DNA of 64,000 bases, taken from contig NC_091015.1 in NCBI RefSeq assembly GCF_041296385.1, forward strand, positions 55,680,345 to 55,744,344. Direction: 5' to 3'. Below the pieces are notes generated by a model. The model ran no database searches. It was not told where the DNA came from and was given only the letters and a program-made list of their open reading frames with translations. The position numbers and the translations under genes were made by a program. The DNA comes from Aphelocoma coerulescens. Lineage: Eukaryota; Chordata; Aves; Passeriformes; Corvidae. Below, piece after piece: positions 51,326 through 64,000 of this stretch. The stretch's first letter is position 1; every line of letters starts with the position of its first letter.

Positions 51326-54300
51326 CCTAAACTGTGGTAAGAATTAGAGCACTTTTTCACTAAAGAGCTGTGTAATGTATGATTTCCCACCAATACCGCA
51401 TCCTCCTTTTGTGCCTGTTGTACCTGTGTTTAAACTGGAAAAACAAATGACTCCACTGCCAAATTTTCAACATGCATTTTTGCAAATAAATGAACTCCTG
51501 CTCATGGTCTCAACCACATCTGCTCAGGAGCATATCCAGTTTTAAGAACTACTCTCAGCTGAAGCAGATAGACCAGGGTGTACAAATTGATGCAAAGAGG
51601 CAGGCCGGTAACTACAGGTGATGTAAGAATTCTTGCAAGGTGAGGAGGTGAAGGTTTGCAGTGACTCCTCTTCTGAAGTGCTGACAGATGGTTTTTCCTA
51701 TTTGCCTGAGTCATCTGTAGTAAATGATTTTACTTCTTATCTCAGTTGTGACCTTTATGGCACTTCCTTCATGTGCCAGCCGTATTTACCATCAGGTAAG
51801 GCAGGTCAATACAGCCTCACCCCCAGCTTGGAAGCATCAATCACAGATCAAACATTACAGTGTTCACAGGAGTTTCAAAATAAACAGTCTCTGCTCAAAG
51901 AGTTCCCAATCCCAGATGAATGGAATGTACTCAGACAACCAAGCAGAAGTACAGGCAAAGAGCAGAAGAGCAGGGGAAGCCCCAGATGGACACCATCCAT
52001 TTTCTACTTACTGACAGGTGTACTGGGGAGGCTACTGCTGTTGCTGTGCTGGATAAGGGTCTTAGTGGGAATTTTGCCATTTTGGACCCATAGGAAAGAG
52101 GACTTTTTGTGTTAGAATGGAGGTGCATGGAGAACTATTCACTGGGGGTTTAAATAATGCCTGCATGAAGGGAGAGGAAGGTGTTGCAAGTGCAGTTTTT
52201 GAGGGAGCTGAGATAATCAGTGGCAGGGGCAAAGACAACAAGGCAAATATACCATTAGATGTGGGCAGCAAATAGTGCAATACAGCTGATGTTATAATTT
52301 GACTGAGGCCCATGTGTTTCACTTGCTGATTTTTCTGACTTCCCCTTCCCTAAAATTATCCCTGACTTCTAAAATTGCCTGAGTTCAACAGTCTGTTCCA
52401 TTTATTATAAAAATTCACATAGAAAGCTCACTTGACATTCACATCTGCAAGGTTAAAAGAAGTAACTCCAGCTTAAACAGCAAGGTTCCTTTCAAGCCAT
52501 GTCGACTTCTTTTTTGTGATGCAGGAGTCAGAACTCTAATTTATCTTCCTGCAACAAGACTGCCTGTCAGTATTTTGGCACAAGGAAATGACTTAATTCC
52601 TGAAATGGAGTCATTTCACCTTCTTATCTTTAGAAATATTATTAAGAACAAAGCAAGCTGGCAACAGCCATCATCCTTTCACAACAAGTTATGAGGTAGA
52701 CACAGAACATTATGAAAACACTGACTTGTCACATTGCTTTGACATGCCAAGTATATTTAAATCCTACCAACTAAAGCCTAATCTCCTGGCAAACAGTTTC
52801 TGCTTAGTCAATATTACTACTTCCATCTATTTTGAGGTTCTTAAAATATTTATTATTTCAGCCCCAGTAGCAGAAAGAAGAATAATGGATATAGCTTTAT
52901 CAATGCAGGCATTTCAAAGCCATTTAAAAACTTTTTGTCTATTGATCTGTGGCTCAATAGTTGAGTAGTGCTCTCAATTCTCACATTTTCCCACTAATGT
53001 TGTACCAAAATGAAATTAAAATACAGCCGGCCTGTTAGAATAAACAAAGTGTTCAAAGCAAAATTGTGGATAATACATGAATAGGAAATAAGCACTGTTG
53101 TTCTTCTTGACTGGTTGCCAAGCCAGATGCAGATGAGAAGTAACTAGCTGATTGAGGCTTTTTTCAACACTGACAGAATTCAGTGGTACAACCCACTCAG
53201 CATATGTAGAGAAGACTCTTACTGATCCCTTACTACATCATAATTCAACGTGGTGCTCAAGGTTGCAGGAATCCGTAGGAATGTGAGTAATCCCTTCAGA
53301 ATGCTTAAGGATGTTGCTGAAGCCTGGATTCACAATATTCACAATATACACTTATACAATGCTTGTGTCAGTACTGCATTTAAGTCTATGTCTAACTCTC
53401 AGTTCATGCATAAATCTCTTTGAAAATATCTGGGAATTAAGCACTAGGAAATCAGCTAAGAGTTAACAGCTGAGCTGAACAATAGTACTAATCACTCAGC
53501 ATCAGCTAATTTAATGAAGAGGAATATTGCCATATTTGCCTTGTGTTCAGTTTTCAGTTTGCCTTTGGGCATACTCTTCTGTGAAAACGTTTTTCTTAGA
53601 AACAAGTTCGTCTGTGCAGACTGAAACTAAAGCTAGGTTTCCTACAGATTTCTATCTCAAAGGTAATTTAGTTTCTCAGAAAGAGCAAGCTCTGAAGAGT
53701 ACCCTGTGAGGAGGGTAGCTCTAAACACTTTTCCCTAAACAGATTTCTTCTGAGTTTAGCACAAGTTATGCTCATGGCATAGCTATCTCTCCTGGCAGGA
53801 AACCTCTCACATCTTCCTCTACCTGATGCCACTTCACATACCTTCAGAGTCTTAGTGTCTTTAAGATGTTTGCCTCCAACTGAAATCACCAAGTGCTTCA
53901 AGATCAAAGAGCAGGATGAGTTCACAGGCGCCATATTAAGCTGGAAATATTGAAGGGAAATATTGTTTTCAGAAAAGATTGTTTCTCCACGCATTTATAT
54001 CTGTATAGGTCAGTTTACCTAGCTCTACCAAATTAAGGCCTTCTTAAGTTTACTCTCAAAATGTAAAAGCAGTAGACATGAGGATATATCAAACTCAATT
54101 ATTTGAGTAGTAGTGGATAAGGAATGTAATTTATGTGCCAAAGAGTTTTAACTCAGTAAAACTCTTATTATTTGACCAATTCCAAAACCAATCAAGCAAT
54201 ATATTAAAAAAATCTTCTGAAAGAATTTTGCTTCTCATTATTTTCCATTCAACTTTAACTACTACTGACAGAGAAATGTATTTATGTTCCTTTTATTGAC

Positions 54301-57300
54301 CAGAATTAGGTAGTTTATTTAGATCTTTTTCTCCAACATTAACATCTGGAAAGTTGGAACTTGAAATGTCATGACCTTTAGCTCAGTGTGTTTCTCTTTC
54401 TCTTCCACCATTTAGCAGAGATCAGTAATTTAGGAACAGTGTTACATTTTGTTCATTTTTAGGGGTAAAAATACACGGAGGCACTTTACTCCATGCCGAA
54501 TTTGAAGCTATAGTCTGAAGTCTTGTTTGGAAATACTTGCTTTTGTAGGTATTGCTGTGGCTGTAATGAGGAAAGAAAATAGAAAGAACATCACCTAACT
54601 TCTATGGTAGCTTACATATAAACAGGAAAACAAAAGATGTTTTGTAAACATATGTAGCTACAGTCCATATTATGGTATAAATACCAAATCCTAAAGGATA
54701 ACTTGAGAAAGACAATAAAAAGAAAAGGAGGTAATTTAAAAAGTGATATAAAGATATTTGTATCATTGCCACCTTCTTCAGTTGCACCCAGAAAGCTGAA
54801 GGCCTTGATTCTTATCAGCTGCACTCATTTTGTTCAGTGTTTGGTAAAAAGCCAGTACACTGAGAACCTGCTACAAGAAGGCAATGTAAGCATATGGGTG
54901 GAAATGGACGCTGCTAAAGGAAAGTGTTTGTTTCTGTGTTGCTTCTACCTGGAGAGAGCATGACTGTGAGACTAAAACCAACTGGGCTCTAGCACTGACT
55001 TCTAGGATAACTTTGGATTACTGAAGGGAGACACTACCAACTAATTTTCTGGTTAAATGCACTAAATGAGTGCATCTAACTGTGCAGCTACAAGAGTTAG
55101 ACATGAACAGATTTTGTCCTTCTTTTCTTCTTTTTTTTTCCCCTGCCCCAAAACCAGTAGGGCACTGACTACTTTAATGGACTGTGCCTCTCCTTCAATA
55201 ATTTTCTTCATTGTTCTATGTGACTTGACAGAATGAAAATGACTTGTTACTCCATGATCTGTAGAAAAGCTTAATATAATAACACCATTACCCAAATTAA
55301 CATGTAGAACATTATTAACAGATAATGGTCTCTGTTCCAGCTTTTCATCTGGAAAATGGTACTTGGAATATTTCTGAACTTCAGAGAAATCATACATAGA
55401 AATTTATCAGTTTTACAAGTACCTTAGACATCACAGTGATTATGAGCATTGGAAGTTAATTGCACAGAGCCAATTAGCAGCTAAATCAGCAAGTCACCTT
55501 AATGGAGGTAGACTGTTGGCAGCCAAAAAGTCTACAGAGTTCCCAGTTAGACTGGAAAACTTGCCTATCTTGCCAGCTGCGTCTTGGCTGGAACCTGACA
55601 ATATAATTTACATGATTGTCTACCTAAGACACAGAAACCTAATGCAGAAAAGTGAATGAATTCCCAGAAATATCTTCTTCCTCTTTCCACACTAATTGTC
55701 TGCTAATTTGTGGGAAAAATATGAAGGCTGAGGAAAGGGGAGAGGTTTCATCATCCTACCTGCAGAAAAGAAGACTTGGAGGAAGTTACAATTGTACTGC
55801 AGAATTCACAGCTAAAATTTAAAGAAGGACGTGTGCATTTCTTATATTCCTTATGTCCTAAAACCTCTTGAAAGTGTAATTAATGTAAGGAAACTGTCTC
55901 TGCTAATGGATCATCTGTGTTCTGCACTGCATGCTCCCATCACTGCTGAAAAGGGTTTGTCAAGACTGGGAAGAAAGGGTGTAATTTGTTAATATTCCCT
56001 TGGGCACAGACACTGACATTTTACATAGTACCCAATAGCATCCAAATTCCCCACTTTTGCAAGCAGCTTGGTTCCCAAACACCTAGCTGGAGGTCTATGA
56101 ACTCTGCAAATCACCCCAGTGTACACACAGCTTGATAAACAGAGAAAGAAATAGGTTATATCCACCCTTCCTCTGTATGCTATGGAAACCATAGCATTTA
56201 GTACAACTTCCATTTTGCATTCACAGAATAAATGTGATTCAATTTACCAAGAGCATAAATGGTCTCTGGGAGTAAACAGAGCAATATTTGTATTCCTTAT
56301 TCAATGCATCCCATGAAAATATGTGAATAAGAAAATTTGTTGCATGGCTGCATTATTTGCCTGGAAAAGAAGCAATCAATTTTCCATCCTCATTCTGCCA
56401 AGAAGACTAATTCAGTAAGAGGAAAGCAACACGGGACTTACTTTAAGTTAGGTATGTATTAGTGTGCCCCCACAAACTGAGACATAATACAGGAAAAGAT
56501 AAACGTGGTCACAGCCTGCAATACCCTGTGGCAGCACGAGGCAAAAAAGATTTGCTGTCCATTGCCATTCCTGGCAATTTAATAACATCTAGGAGAAACT
56601 CAAATGAACTTTTTTGAACTTTTACTCAGATTTGAAGATGAGTCATAGTTCCCTAGTTTGTAATATACAACTTGGACACTGGTGCTGTACAATTCCAGCT
56701 TGATATTATGAATCATCTTCTAGTACACTCTAAGATTTCCTATGTAAAAAGCCATGAGTATTTCTGCATGTCTGTATGTATTCATTTCTCTCTGCATAAA
56801 CAGTTAGTCTAAACATATTTTCTCTTTTCACAAATAAAATATCCAATACATGCATCACTCTTAAAACGTATTTTCTCCCAAACCAGTCCTAATGTAGATG
56901 GGGTAAAAAGTGGAATATCCTCAGAAGTTAGGAAAGGAAACCAGAAATGAACTTCATCATCAAAACTGAGAGACAGAAAGAAGCTTTGTGTGAAGGAGAC
57001 ATGTTCTCTTTAGGGGTATCAGGATCTCTATTTCACAGTGTTTGGTCAGACAGCCAAAGGAAAACGGAGTCCATTTCATGTTTTAGAGGTGAAATGATGA
57101 AGCAAGAGGTCTGACATAGAAAACTTGGTGTCCTGAAAATACTTTGTTCCAGTCCAGTCTAGGGGTGTAGGAACGTTGAATTTGGGACTAGTGCACAAAC
57201 ATCCATGAAGTTGCATTACTTCCTGTGAGGTCTAAGGAAAAGAAATTTTTTTGGTGCAAAATTTACTTCCTTGAGAAGGTAAAGTTATGATACCACAAGA

Positions 57301-59706
57301 CTGGGACTATAAGAAAAAAGGTAGCCTTGGAGACTTGGCAGTAATCCTAGGGTCTAAGGCAGTTGGATGGTCTTTGCCTTTCTTGTATGTGCCCAAAAGG
57401 ATTGGAGTCAAGGAAGTATATGAGGAAAAACAAAGAAATGGCAATGGAGCAAATCTTGCTGCAGTAACCAGAGAGTTTAGGCCAGAATGAGGTACCCCAA
57501 AAAGCTGGCTGGGAGCTATTGTAGAGATGGGACATTTGGAAAATGCAGAAATGAGCTGCAGGTTTGCTGACAACAACTTCTGCTTTAGAATCCAATTCCA
57601 AACCAAATACTAAGTGTTTTTAACCAGCCCACAAAAGGAAACTTGTTATGCTATATTTTTCTTAATGCTTATGTAGTTTTAGATACTTGAATACTTTCTC
57701 AAGGGCTCACTGGAAAGTCCAGAGCTGGACACAGTATTTGTGTTTGCTAAGACTCCATCCATTGTAGCTCACTGCAGTAGGAAACAGTAGCACTAGCACA
57801 AAAAAACCCAAAAGAATCAGCCGATGAGCAGTAACTATAAGGATAGAATGCTATGTCCCTCACATTAGTGGCAATACAAAGGTAATGAGCTCTCCAGATT
57901 TTCTACTGGAAGCGAGAATGATCATCCCCTTAAAACCCCTGCAATGTTTTTTATTTATATAGCCTAGTTTAATCTTACAAATGCAGGAACAAGATGTCCA
58001 TGATTCATGATTTGTAATTAATGCAATCACAACCCACTAGGTAGACATCCTTAAGACAGTGTTTTTCAGTCTGTTTTCTGTGAACAGTGGTCTTCAGATC
58101 CCTTTCAGGTAGCAAAAACCACTCTGCAGCATAAGCCCAAGTACAGAGCTGAGGTTCATACAGGCAAGGAGAATTCATGAAAAAGGTCTCTTCTTTCCTC
58201 AAAGTACAGTACCTAAATGCTCTACTAAATTGTTCTGGAAGGGGACAGTTTGTGTGTTCATCATACACAGAGACTCAGAGTGGGATTTTCAGTGTGCTTA
58301 AGCATATAAGCTATATCTCACTCTGCAACTGCAAAACAGCAGACACACTCTCTCTGCTTGTCAGTAGTTTCAGTACCATTTTCACTGTAGGATGTGGTCC
58401 TGTGGTTTTTTTCACATTCCAATGGACCACCTGGGACCCTGAGAATTTAGTAACAAAGATGATATGCCCTCATTTCATCTGCATCTCAATCACTTTAACA
58501 CTCTGAAGCCAGATATATCTTTTTTTAGTTTGTATTTTGTGGAGTTACAAAGTATTTTCACTAGATGTGTTGATTCTTGTCCAAAGAATTTGAGTATTTC
58601 CTTATATAGCCTTTAGGGACTTAATAGGTTTTAGTTCATAAATCCTCTTGCTTCCAAAGCAGAGGAAAAACTAACTACAACATGCCTATAAATATGCAAT
58701 ACAGTGTGCAATGATTATTCCTTTGCAGTGTATATGTACATTTAAAATCACAAGCAGGCACCAGACTTCTGTTCCTAAGTCATCCAGGAGTGTTTTTGAA
58801 TGCCATCCCTCAGGTTTGGGCCCCTGGACATCCTCGGAAAGGAAATAAGAAATATTAATGTAACATCTTAGTGACAATCCTATCTCCCCAAATTCACCCC
58901 AGATCACGCAATTTTAAACTAAGATGGAATCCGTTGTTCTGTTTGGTTTTCCTGGCTAGTAAGTAATTTCTGAAAGCATTAAAAGTGATGAATAGACCTT
59001 ATATGCCCTGTCTTTATCAAAGGCATCGTTTTCTCATTTCAATAGACACACACAGCCTGAACTTGATTCCACTTACCCACCCACAGATTTCCACATAGGA
59101 GGTCCACATTTACCACTTCTATTCTTTTAAAAGGAGCTGTCATTCCTTCAGATCTTTGCATACAAATGTTTTTCCTGACTAGACATCTGTGTGACTAAAA
59201 TGAAAGCATTTCCTTTCAGCTGTTTTTTTGCCAGTATCTTTTTACTCCTCCTTTCACCTGCAATATAATTTCTCTAACCCTGTGCTGAGACTTGCACTGT
59301 GCAGCTAAATTACTGCACCATCACAGCTCTGCTGATACCAGTAGGACTGTATGGAGATTATCAAGATTTGTATGGGCAACTACAGCACTTTGAGGGCTGT
59401 AAGACAAAAATGCAGTATGGCCTGGGCTCATATGCTAGAGCACCCATGTGGTATTTGGAAGAAACAGCAAAAAGAACAACAAAATTCTAATGCTGGTAAC
59501 TTTTCTAGTCAGCCAAGTGAAATGCAGATTAGGCAAGTATCTTCAGACATCTTCGCTCTCTTACAGCTGAGTGGTTGAGTACTTTGGTGTCAATTTACAT
59601 TTGCAGGTCTTTGAGCCAAAGCAATTTTAATCTGTGACCTTCTTCATCTGAGGAAGTTACTGTTACTTGGAACATTACACCATTTGCTTTATACAGCATC
59701 ATTAAT

Positions 59707-59862
59707 ACTGAGATTAGCTCAGTTGGTGAGAGTTTGGTGCTAATAATGCCAAGGTTGTGGGTTTGATCTCCATAGTCACTTTGAATGGAGAGCCATTCAC
59801 TTAAGACTTGGACTCAATGATCCTTGAGGGTCCCTTCCAACTTAGAATATTCTGCAATTGTG
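59707..59862 (+). mobile_element. tRNA-Ile-derived SINE with CR1-like tail (TguSINE1-type)
   Basis: The 5' part is a degenerate tRNA. It has an A box TAGCTCAGTTGGTGAGAG and an anticodon stem-loop TGGTG-CTAATAA-TGCCA with anticodon AAT (Ile). A B box GGTTTGATCTC follows. After about 59775 the sequence becomes CR1-like: GGACTCAATGATCCTTGAGG, GTCCCTTCCAACTTAGAATA, ending ATTCTGCAATTGTG. A tRNA-Ile head fused to a CR1 3' tail is the known structure of the zebra-finch SINE TguSINE1, mobilised by CR1 reverse transcriptase. The missing acceptor-stem pairing shows it is not a working tRNA gene. It lies in NPSR1 intron 2, on the gene's sense strand. Confidence 0.85.
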
Positions 59863-60550
59863 TGTAATAGCAGGGAAGGTGGAGGGCAAATGCCCTGTTA
59901 GCTTCTTGCCATGTGTACAGAAGTAGGTCTAAAGAAAGTGCACATCTTTACATCAGTCCCAGGAAGAAAAATGGGACATAACTGTCCAATTATAGCGATA
60001 ATTGGATTAAATTTCATGACTGCATTCTTGCACACTGGTATGCATTTTAGGTATTATTCATGCCATCTATTTTAGGCGCCTTGTTGTAGGTATGTAAGAT
60101 ACAAAGTCATCCTCCCTATGCTCAATTTATAGCCAATAGAGCAAAACACTCCAAGCAGCTCTATACTTGGGCTTAAGTTTCACTGACTTGTACAGAAGGA
60201 TTCAATTCCTAATTTAGTTCTCTAAAGTTGACTATATAAATCCCTCCAGTGTTCGTACATCACCAAATATGTCAGGATTACTATTTTTTTTTGACAACTA
60301 AGAACCTAATCTTCCTCCATTTCAATCAGACCTCAGAAGGCTCTGACTCAAATCCCATCCCCAAATACAAAGTTTTACAGAGAAGGTGTTTCTCAGAATC
60401 TTTCAATTTGTTTATTTTTAAGCATAGCAAGGCATAGCAATGTTACCTGATGGAAAGTGCAGGATTATTTCTTTTGTGCTCAGATTTGTTTCTTAATTGC
60501 CATCTGGAATTTGTCCAAGATTTTATAGCCACTGCCCAAAAGACAATTTG

Positions 60551-60885
60551 TTCATAGAATCACAGAATCATTTAGATTGGAAAAGGTCATCAAGTCCAGC
60601 CTAATGCTGCCAACTCTATCATTAAATCATGTCCCTGCATATCACATCTACATGTCTTTTAAATACTTCTAGGTATGGTGATTAACCCCTTCCCTGGCCA
60701 GTGTGTTCCAATGCTTGACCACCTTTTCTGTGAAGAAATATTTCCTAATATCCAAACTAAACTTCCCCTGGCACAACCTGGGGCCATTTTCTCTCATTCT
60801 ATTGCTTGATACTTGGGAGACTAGACTGCCCCCCAAGTTTCTACAATATCCTTTCAGGTAGTTGCAGAGATCTAAATGGGATCTG
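60551..60885 (-). mobile_element. CR1 LINE 3' fragment, minus strand
   Basis: It starts TTCATAGAATCACAGAATCA, the reversed CR1 terminus. It continues with GGTCATCAAGTCCAGCC, AATGCTTGACCACC and AGAAATATTTCCTAATATCC. On the minus strand, a frame at 60669-60911 contains LDIRKYFFTEKVVKHWNTLA, the CR1 ORF2 C-terminal motif. The element is 5'-truncated and inactive. Confidence 0.92.
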
Positions 60886-60977
60886 GAATAAAAGTGTAGT
60901 TTAAGTGACAAATATTACTCCAAACCTGTGCATTAGCACTACAGCTGCATGATTAGCCTTGAAGGAGAATCTTTAGG

Positions 60978-61020
60978 GTCATAGAAGTGATTAGGTTAGA
61001 AAAGAACTTCAAGATTTTTA
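60978..61020 (-). mobile_element. Possible CR1 3'-end remnant, minus strand
   Basis: GGTCATAGAAGTGATTAGG followed by TTAGAAAAGAACTTCAAGAT resembles a decayed reversed CR1 terminus. It lies about 90 bases beyond the larger CR1 copy. It is too short and diverged to be certain. Confidence 0.45.
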
Positions 61021-64000
61021 AGTAGGTATAAGTGCTGTGCCTCACTGTGTTGGTGGAAAGAAGCATCTGAAATTACTGAAGGATGCAATGTGGGTCTGAT
61101 TCTGTTTCTGCACACATGAAATACACACACCCCCCAAAAATCCAAAAGAAGCTTGAAGGTAGGTCACATATTTCTCTACTCCTATTATGTTAGCAGGCAG
61201 TAGCAAGAAAGGAAGAGTGAAGACCTACTAAACAAGATTTTTACAAGTCAGACTTTTCTGCTACTTCTTAAGGAATACGGATAACAGCACTGAAAAGCAT
61301 AAGTGGTTGACTGTTCCAGTTTCTTTGAGGTTACTGATAACAAACAAAAGGAATTTTTTCTTTCAAGACATTTTTACTTTCATTGTAAACTAGCAAAAGA
61401 GAACAATAGACAAAATGCTATTCAAATATGTCAGAAGCCTGACACTAGAAGAGGGGAATAAGGGGTTTTCTGCATGAAGAAACAGTTTACTTTGAAATTG
61501 TGGGAACTTGAAGATGCGTGACAAAAAAGAGACATTTATTTATCTCCTAAAAAAAAAAAAACAACAAAAAACGAACCCTGTATACATTTTGAGATTATAT
61601 TGGTTTTTTGATGGATATTTTCTAGTCTTCAATGGAAGAACTGATTTCTATATATTTTTGTTTCCAGCTCCCATAGGCAGGGAGAAAACCAGGAGCTGAT
61701 GCTACCTATGGAAAGGATGGAGAGGCCTCTTAGAAAATGGCTTTCCCATGCTACAGGGATAGGGACTTTATAATCAATCACTGGTTTTCTAATGTGTTAT
61801 GGGAGTGCTGGAGTTACTGCTATATTACTAGTAAGTCCAGAGAAAAAATTTAGGTTATATTAAATATGGTAATTTCAGTGCTCATTAGGACACTGTCTCT
61901 CCAGTGATATCTGATAGGTCAGCTGAAATACAAGAAATGTCATTTGCTGCTCAGTCTTCTCTGTTTTAATGAAACATGCTTTTAGAAACCAAGGGGACAT
62001 TCTCTATTATTTAAATCCTTTTCTCAAGAACTGCAAGGTCACAGCTGTTTGCTCATGGAAGTCAGTAGCCTTCCCTGTAAAAGGGCTGAAAAACAGAGTG
62101 GCTTTTCCCCTCATCCTTAGCATGGAATCCAGAGTCACCACTCCTGAGGACAGCTTTGTACATAACCCTGGTAAAGTAGGGTCTTCCAGTGTTTTGTCCA
62201 TCTTTCTAAAAGGAGGATACCATGAACACTTCTTCAATGTTTCATTCAGAGAATCAATTTAAATTTAGATTCCTGTTCATCCCTGTCAGAAGCACATGCA
62301 GGCACACAGCAAGCTTGACATATTTTAAGTACTGAGCTTGTTAGATGGCACACTCCATTTGAAGTAATCCTCACTGTACTGGGTCCATGATACCCATGAC
62401 GACTCTACTACAGCACCAATCCACTCATGGAATCCATGCATTTCTAATCTCTGCTGGTCTGCTCTGATGAGGTTTTACAGTGTTGTGATACTCAAATATC
62501 AGATAAATTTCTTTGTGTCAAAGAGTTATTAGTGGCAAATCTCACTGCTCTAAGACAGGAACTCTAATGAAATTTTAATGCACAAAAGACAGCACCGTGA
62601 TAAAACTACCCACCTGAAATCTTTGCTTTGCCAAGGTGTCTAATCTAATATTAATGAGTGACAACCACATCAGTTGCACATCAACCTAGTTTCTCTGAAG
62701 TGTCCTCTCATAATATGCTGTAAAATCTTCCCTAGCAAACACTGAAGCTGCTTAGACAAACAAATCAGTAATGTATCCTGTGCCTTTGCAACCTGGCTCT
62801 AAGTGAAGACTGCCTCTAAGTCTCACTGCATGGGTATGCTGGTACTTACAGCTTGCCAAGTTCAATGGGATACCACAATGTGGTATTCATCAAGTGCCTC
62901 CCAAATTCCCAGTAAATAAATAAATAAAGGTGTGTTCCAAATAGAGCACCTCAGGTATTTCTCAAAGGCACTTACATGTCTACCAAATGCTTGTTAAACC
63001 AAAAAGTTTTTGAGTACTGTGGGCATGTAGCACCTCAGCTTACTGGTTGTAAGTTGTACAGGGACCTGGTTGTAGAATGGGTGAGACAAGGTTCAGTGTT
63101 GGCCATTTTCTGAGGCCTTGGAGAAAATGGATAGTTGATGGAAATCAGCATGGAATTGTTTTGCACTTGTCTGGGGCAGGGAAAAGTGTTTGTATATTAC
63201 TTCAAGTATGGATTTTCTGTCAGTAATGGAATTAAAAGAATGTTTTGCACCCTGAAGATACCTTACTGTAAGTGCATACCATGTCCAAAGGCATGGAGCA
63301 TGAAACAACTTGTATACTTAAACTGAATTTCAGCCCTCTGCCTACTAACTTCTTTCGGTTATGGTGGAGGCATAAACTCCATCACTGAAAGTAACTTTTA
63401 AATGCTCTTATTGGGAGGAACACTCACACTCCTATCTAGACCAGTTATCCAATTATCAAATATCTACATTTAGAGCTGGAAGTGGAGGATGGGGAGGGGA
63501 GCAGTGGAGAGGAGGAAATGAAGGCAGTACAATTTGCTCATTATTAAAGTGGAGTCCCTAATACACCAAAATACACCAGAAGGGAAAGTAATTTCCATTT
63601 TAGGGGAAATGGTACACTAATAGAGAAATTGTTATTTGGGATAAAGATCTTGAGGCCAACTGAAAAAGTAAATCCTATGTTGACAACTTGATACTGACTA
63701 GAGTGGTGCCTATTGTCTGTGTGAAGGTCTTAGATATTCCAACATATCCTGCATCCTTCATAAGTGCAATTTGCAGAAATATTTCTTAAGGCCACAAAAG
63801 CTGTAGACAGTATAAAATTAATGCTTAGTTTACACAAGAAATAGGAAAGAGAGAAAAAAAGATGAAGATAATTACAGCAAAATTTACAGAAAGTAAAGTT
63901 GGTGAAAAAATTCTCCAGGACACTACAAGGATTGACAATACTTATTCAACTGTTGAACTCTACAGCAAGTCTTGTTGCTCTCCTCTTTCTGGGGGAAGCT

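Larger units (their letters stand above)
50523..64000 (+). other. NPSR1: NPSR1 intron 2 (5' part; runs off the window)
   Basis: This is sequence after the exon 2 donor. I searched by eye for the next exon, which should complete an Asp codon, continue with TM2 residues and reach the first extracellular loop. I found none, so the intron is probably longer than 13.4 kb. It contains a TA repeat and a T tract (51280-51325), a tRNA-derived SINE (59707-59862), CR1 copies (60551-60885 and about 60978-61020), and otherwise unremarkable AT-rich sequence. It is inferred to be intron only because the exon-2 donor is clear. Confidence 0.75.

Noticed and set aside
51633..52115. 160-codon open frame downstream of NPSR1 exon 2, considered as exon 3
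   Set aside because: It contains none of the expected TM2-TM3 receptor residues and has no matching phase-1 acceptor joining it to exon 2.
57705..57745. Short CR1-like phrase (CCAGAGCTGGACACAGTATTT)
   Set aside because: The match is confined to about 20 bases without supporting flanks.
59707..59780. A functional tRNA-Ile gene
   Set aside because: The acceptor stem does not pair, the B box is altered, and a CR1 tail follows directly, so it is a SINE.

Overview
The window looks like nuclear DNA of a bird, most likely a passerine (songbird). It is AT-rich and mostly non-coding. It carries several truncated CR1 LINE copies in both orientations, avian endogenous-retrovirus LTRs, and one tRNA-Ile-derived SINE with a CR1-like tail, the architecture of the zebra-finch TguSINE1 family. 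There are no operons, CRISPR arrays or plausible bacterial genes. Nearly all open frames are short chance ORFs or lie in repeats.

One gene can be recognised: the start of NPSR1, the neuropeptide S receptor, a class A GPCR, on the + strand. Coding exon 1 (37610-37756) encodes the extracellular N-terminus. Coding exon 2 (50390-50522) encodes TM1, intracellular loop 1 and the start of TM2. They join in phase across a 12.6 kb intron, and exon 2 ends in phase 1 at a good donor. I found no exon 3 in the remaining 13.5 kb, so the gene runs off the right edge.

Layout: 1-29.4 kb is intergenic, with CR1 copies near 0.9-1.3, 6.6-7.1 and 8.1 kb, two old minus-strand LTRs (11.77-12.35 and 13.63-about 14.28 kb), and an ATTTT microsatellite at 15.1 kb. 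At 29.5-33.1 kb there are two GC- and CpG-rich LTRs: one on the minus strand (about 29.48-29.98 kb) and one well-delimited solo LTR on the plus strand (32.13-33.09 kb). Between 33.1 and 37.6 kb lies the region upstream of NPSR1, with a perfect 17-bp-stem hairpin at 35.66 kb and a possible 5' UTR splice acceptor at 37470. From 37.76 to 50.39 kb is NPSR1 intron 1, with an old CR1 at 44.8 kb and G/T-rich tracts. From 50.52 kb to the end is intron 2, with the SINE at 59.7 kb and CR1 copies near 60.6 and 61.0 kb.

In human the order is BMPER - NPSR1 - DPY19L1 (established knowledge). The empty left half therefore fits the upstream flank between BMPER and NPSR1, but no BMPER exon was seen. I found no convincing new biological system. 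The items most worth a second look are the NPSR1 5' structure, the CpG-rich LTRs upstream of it, and the perfect hairpin.
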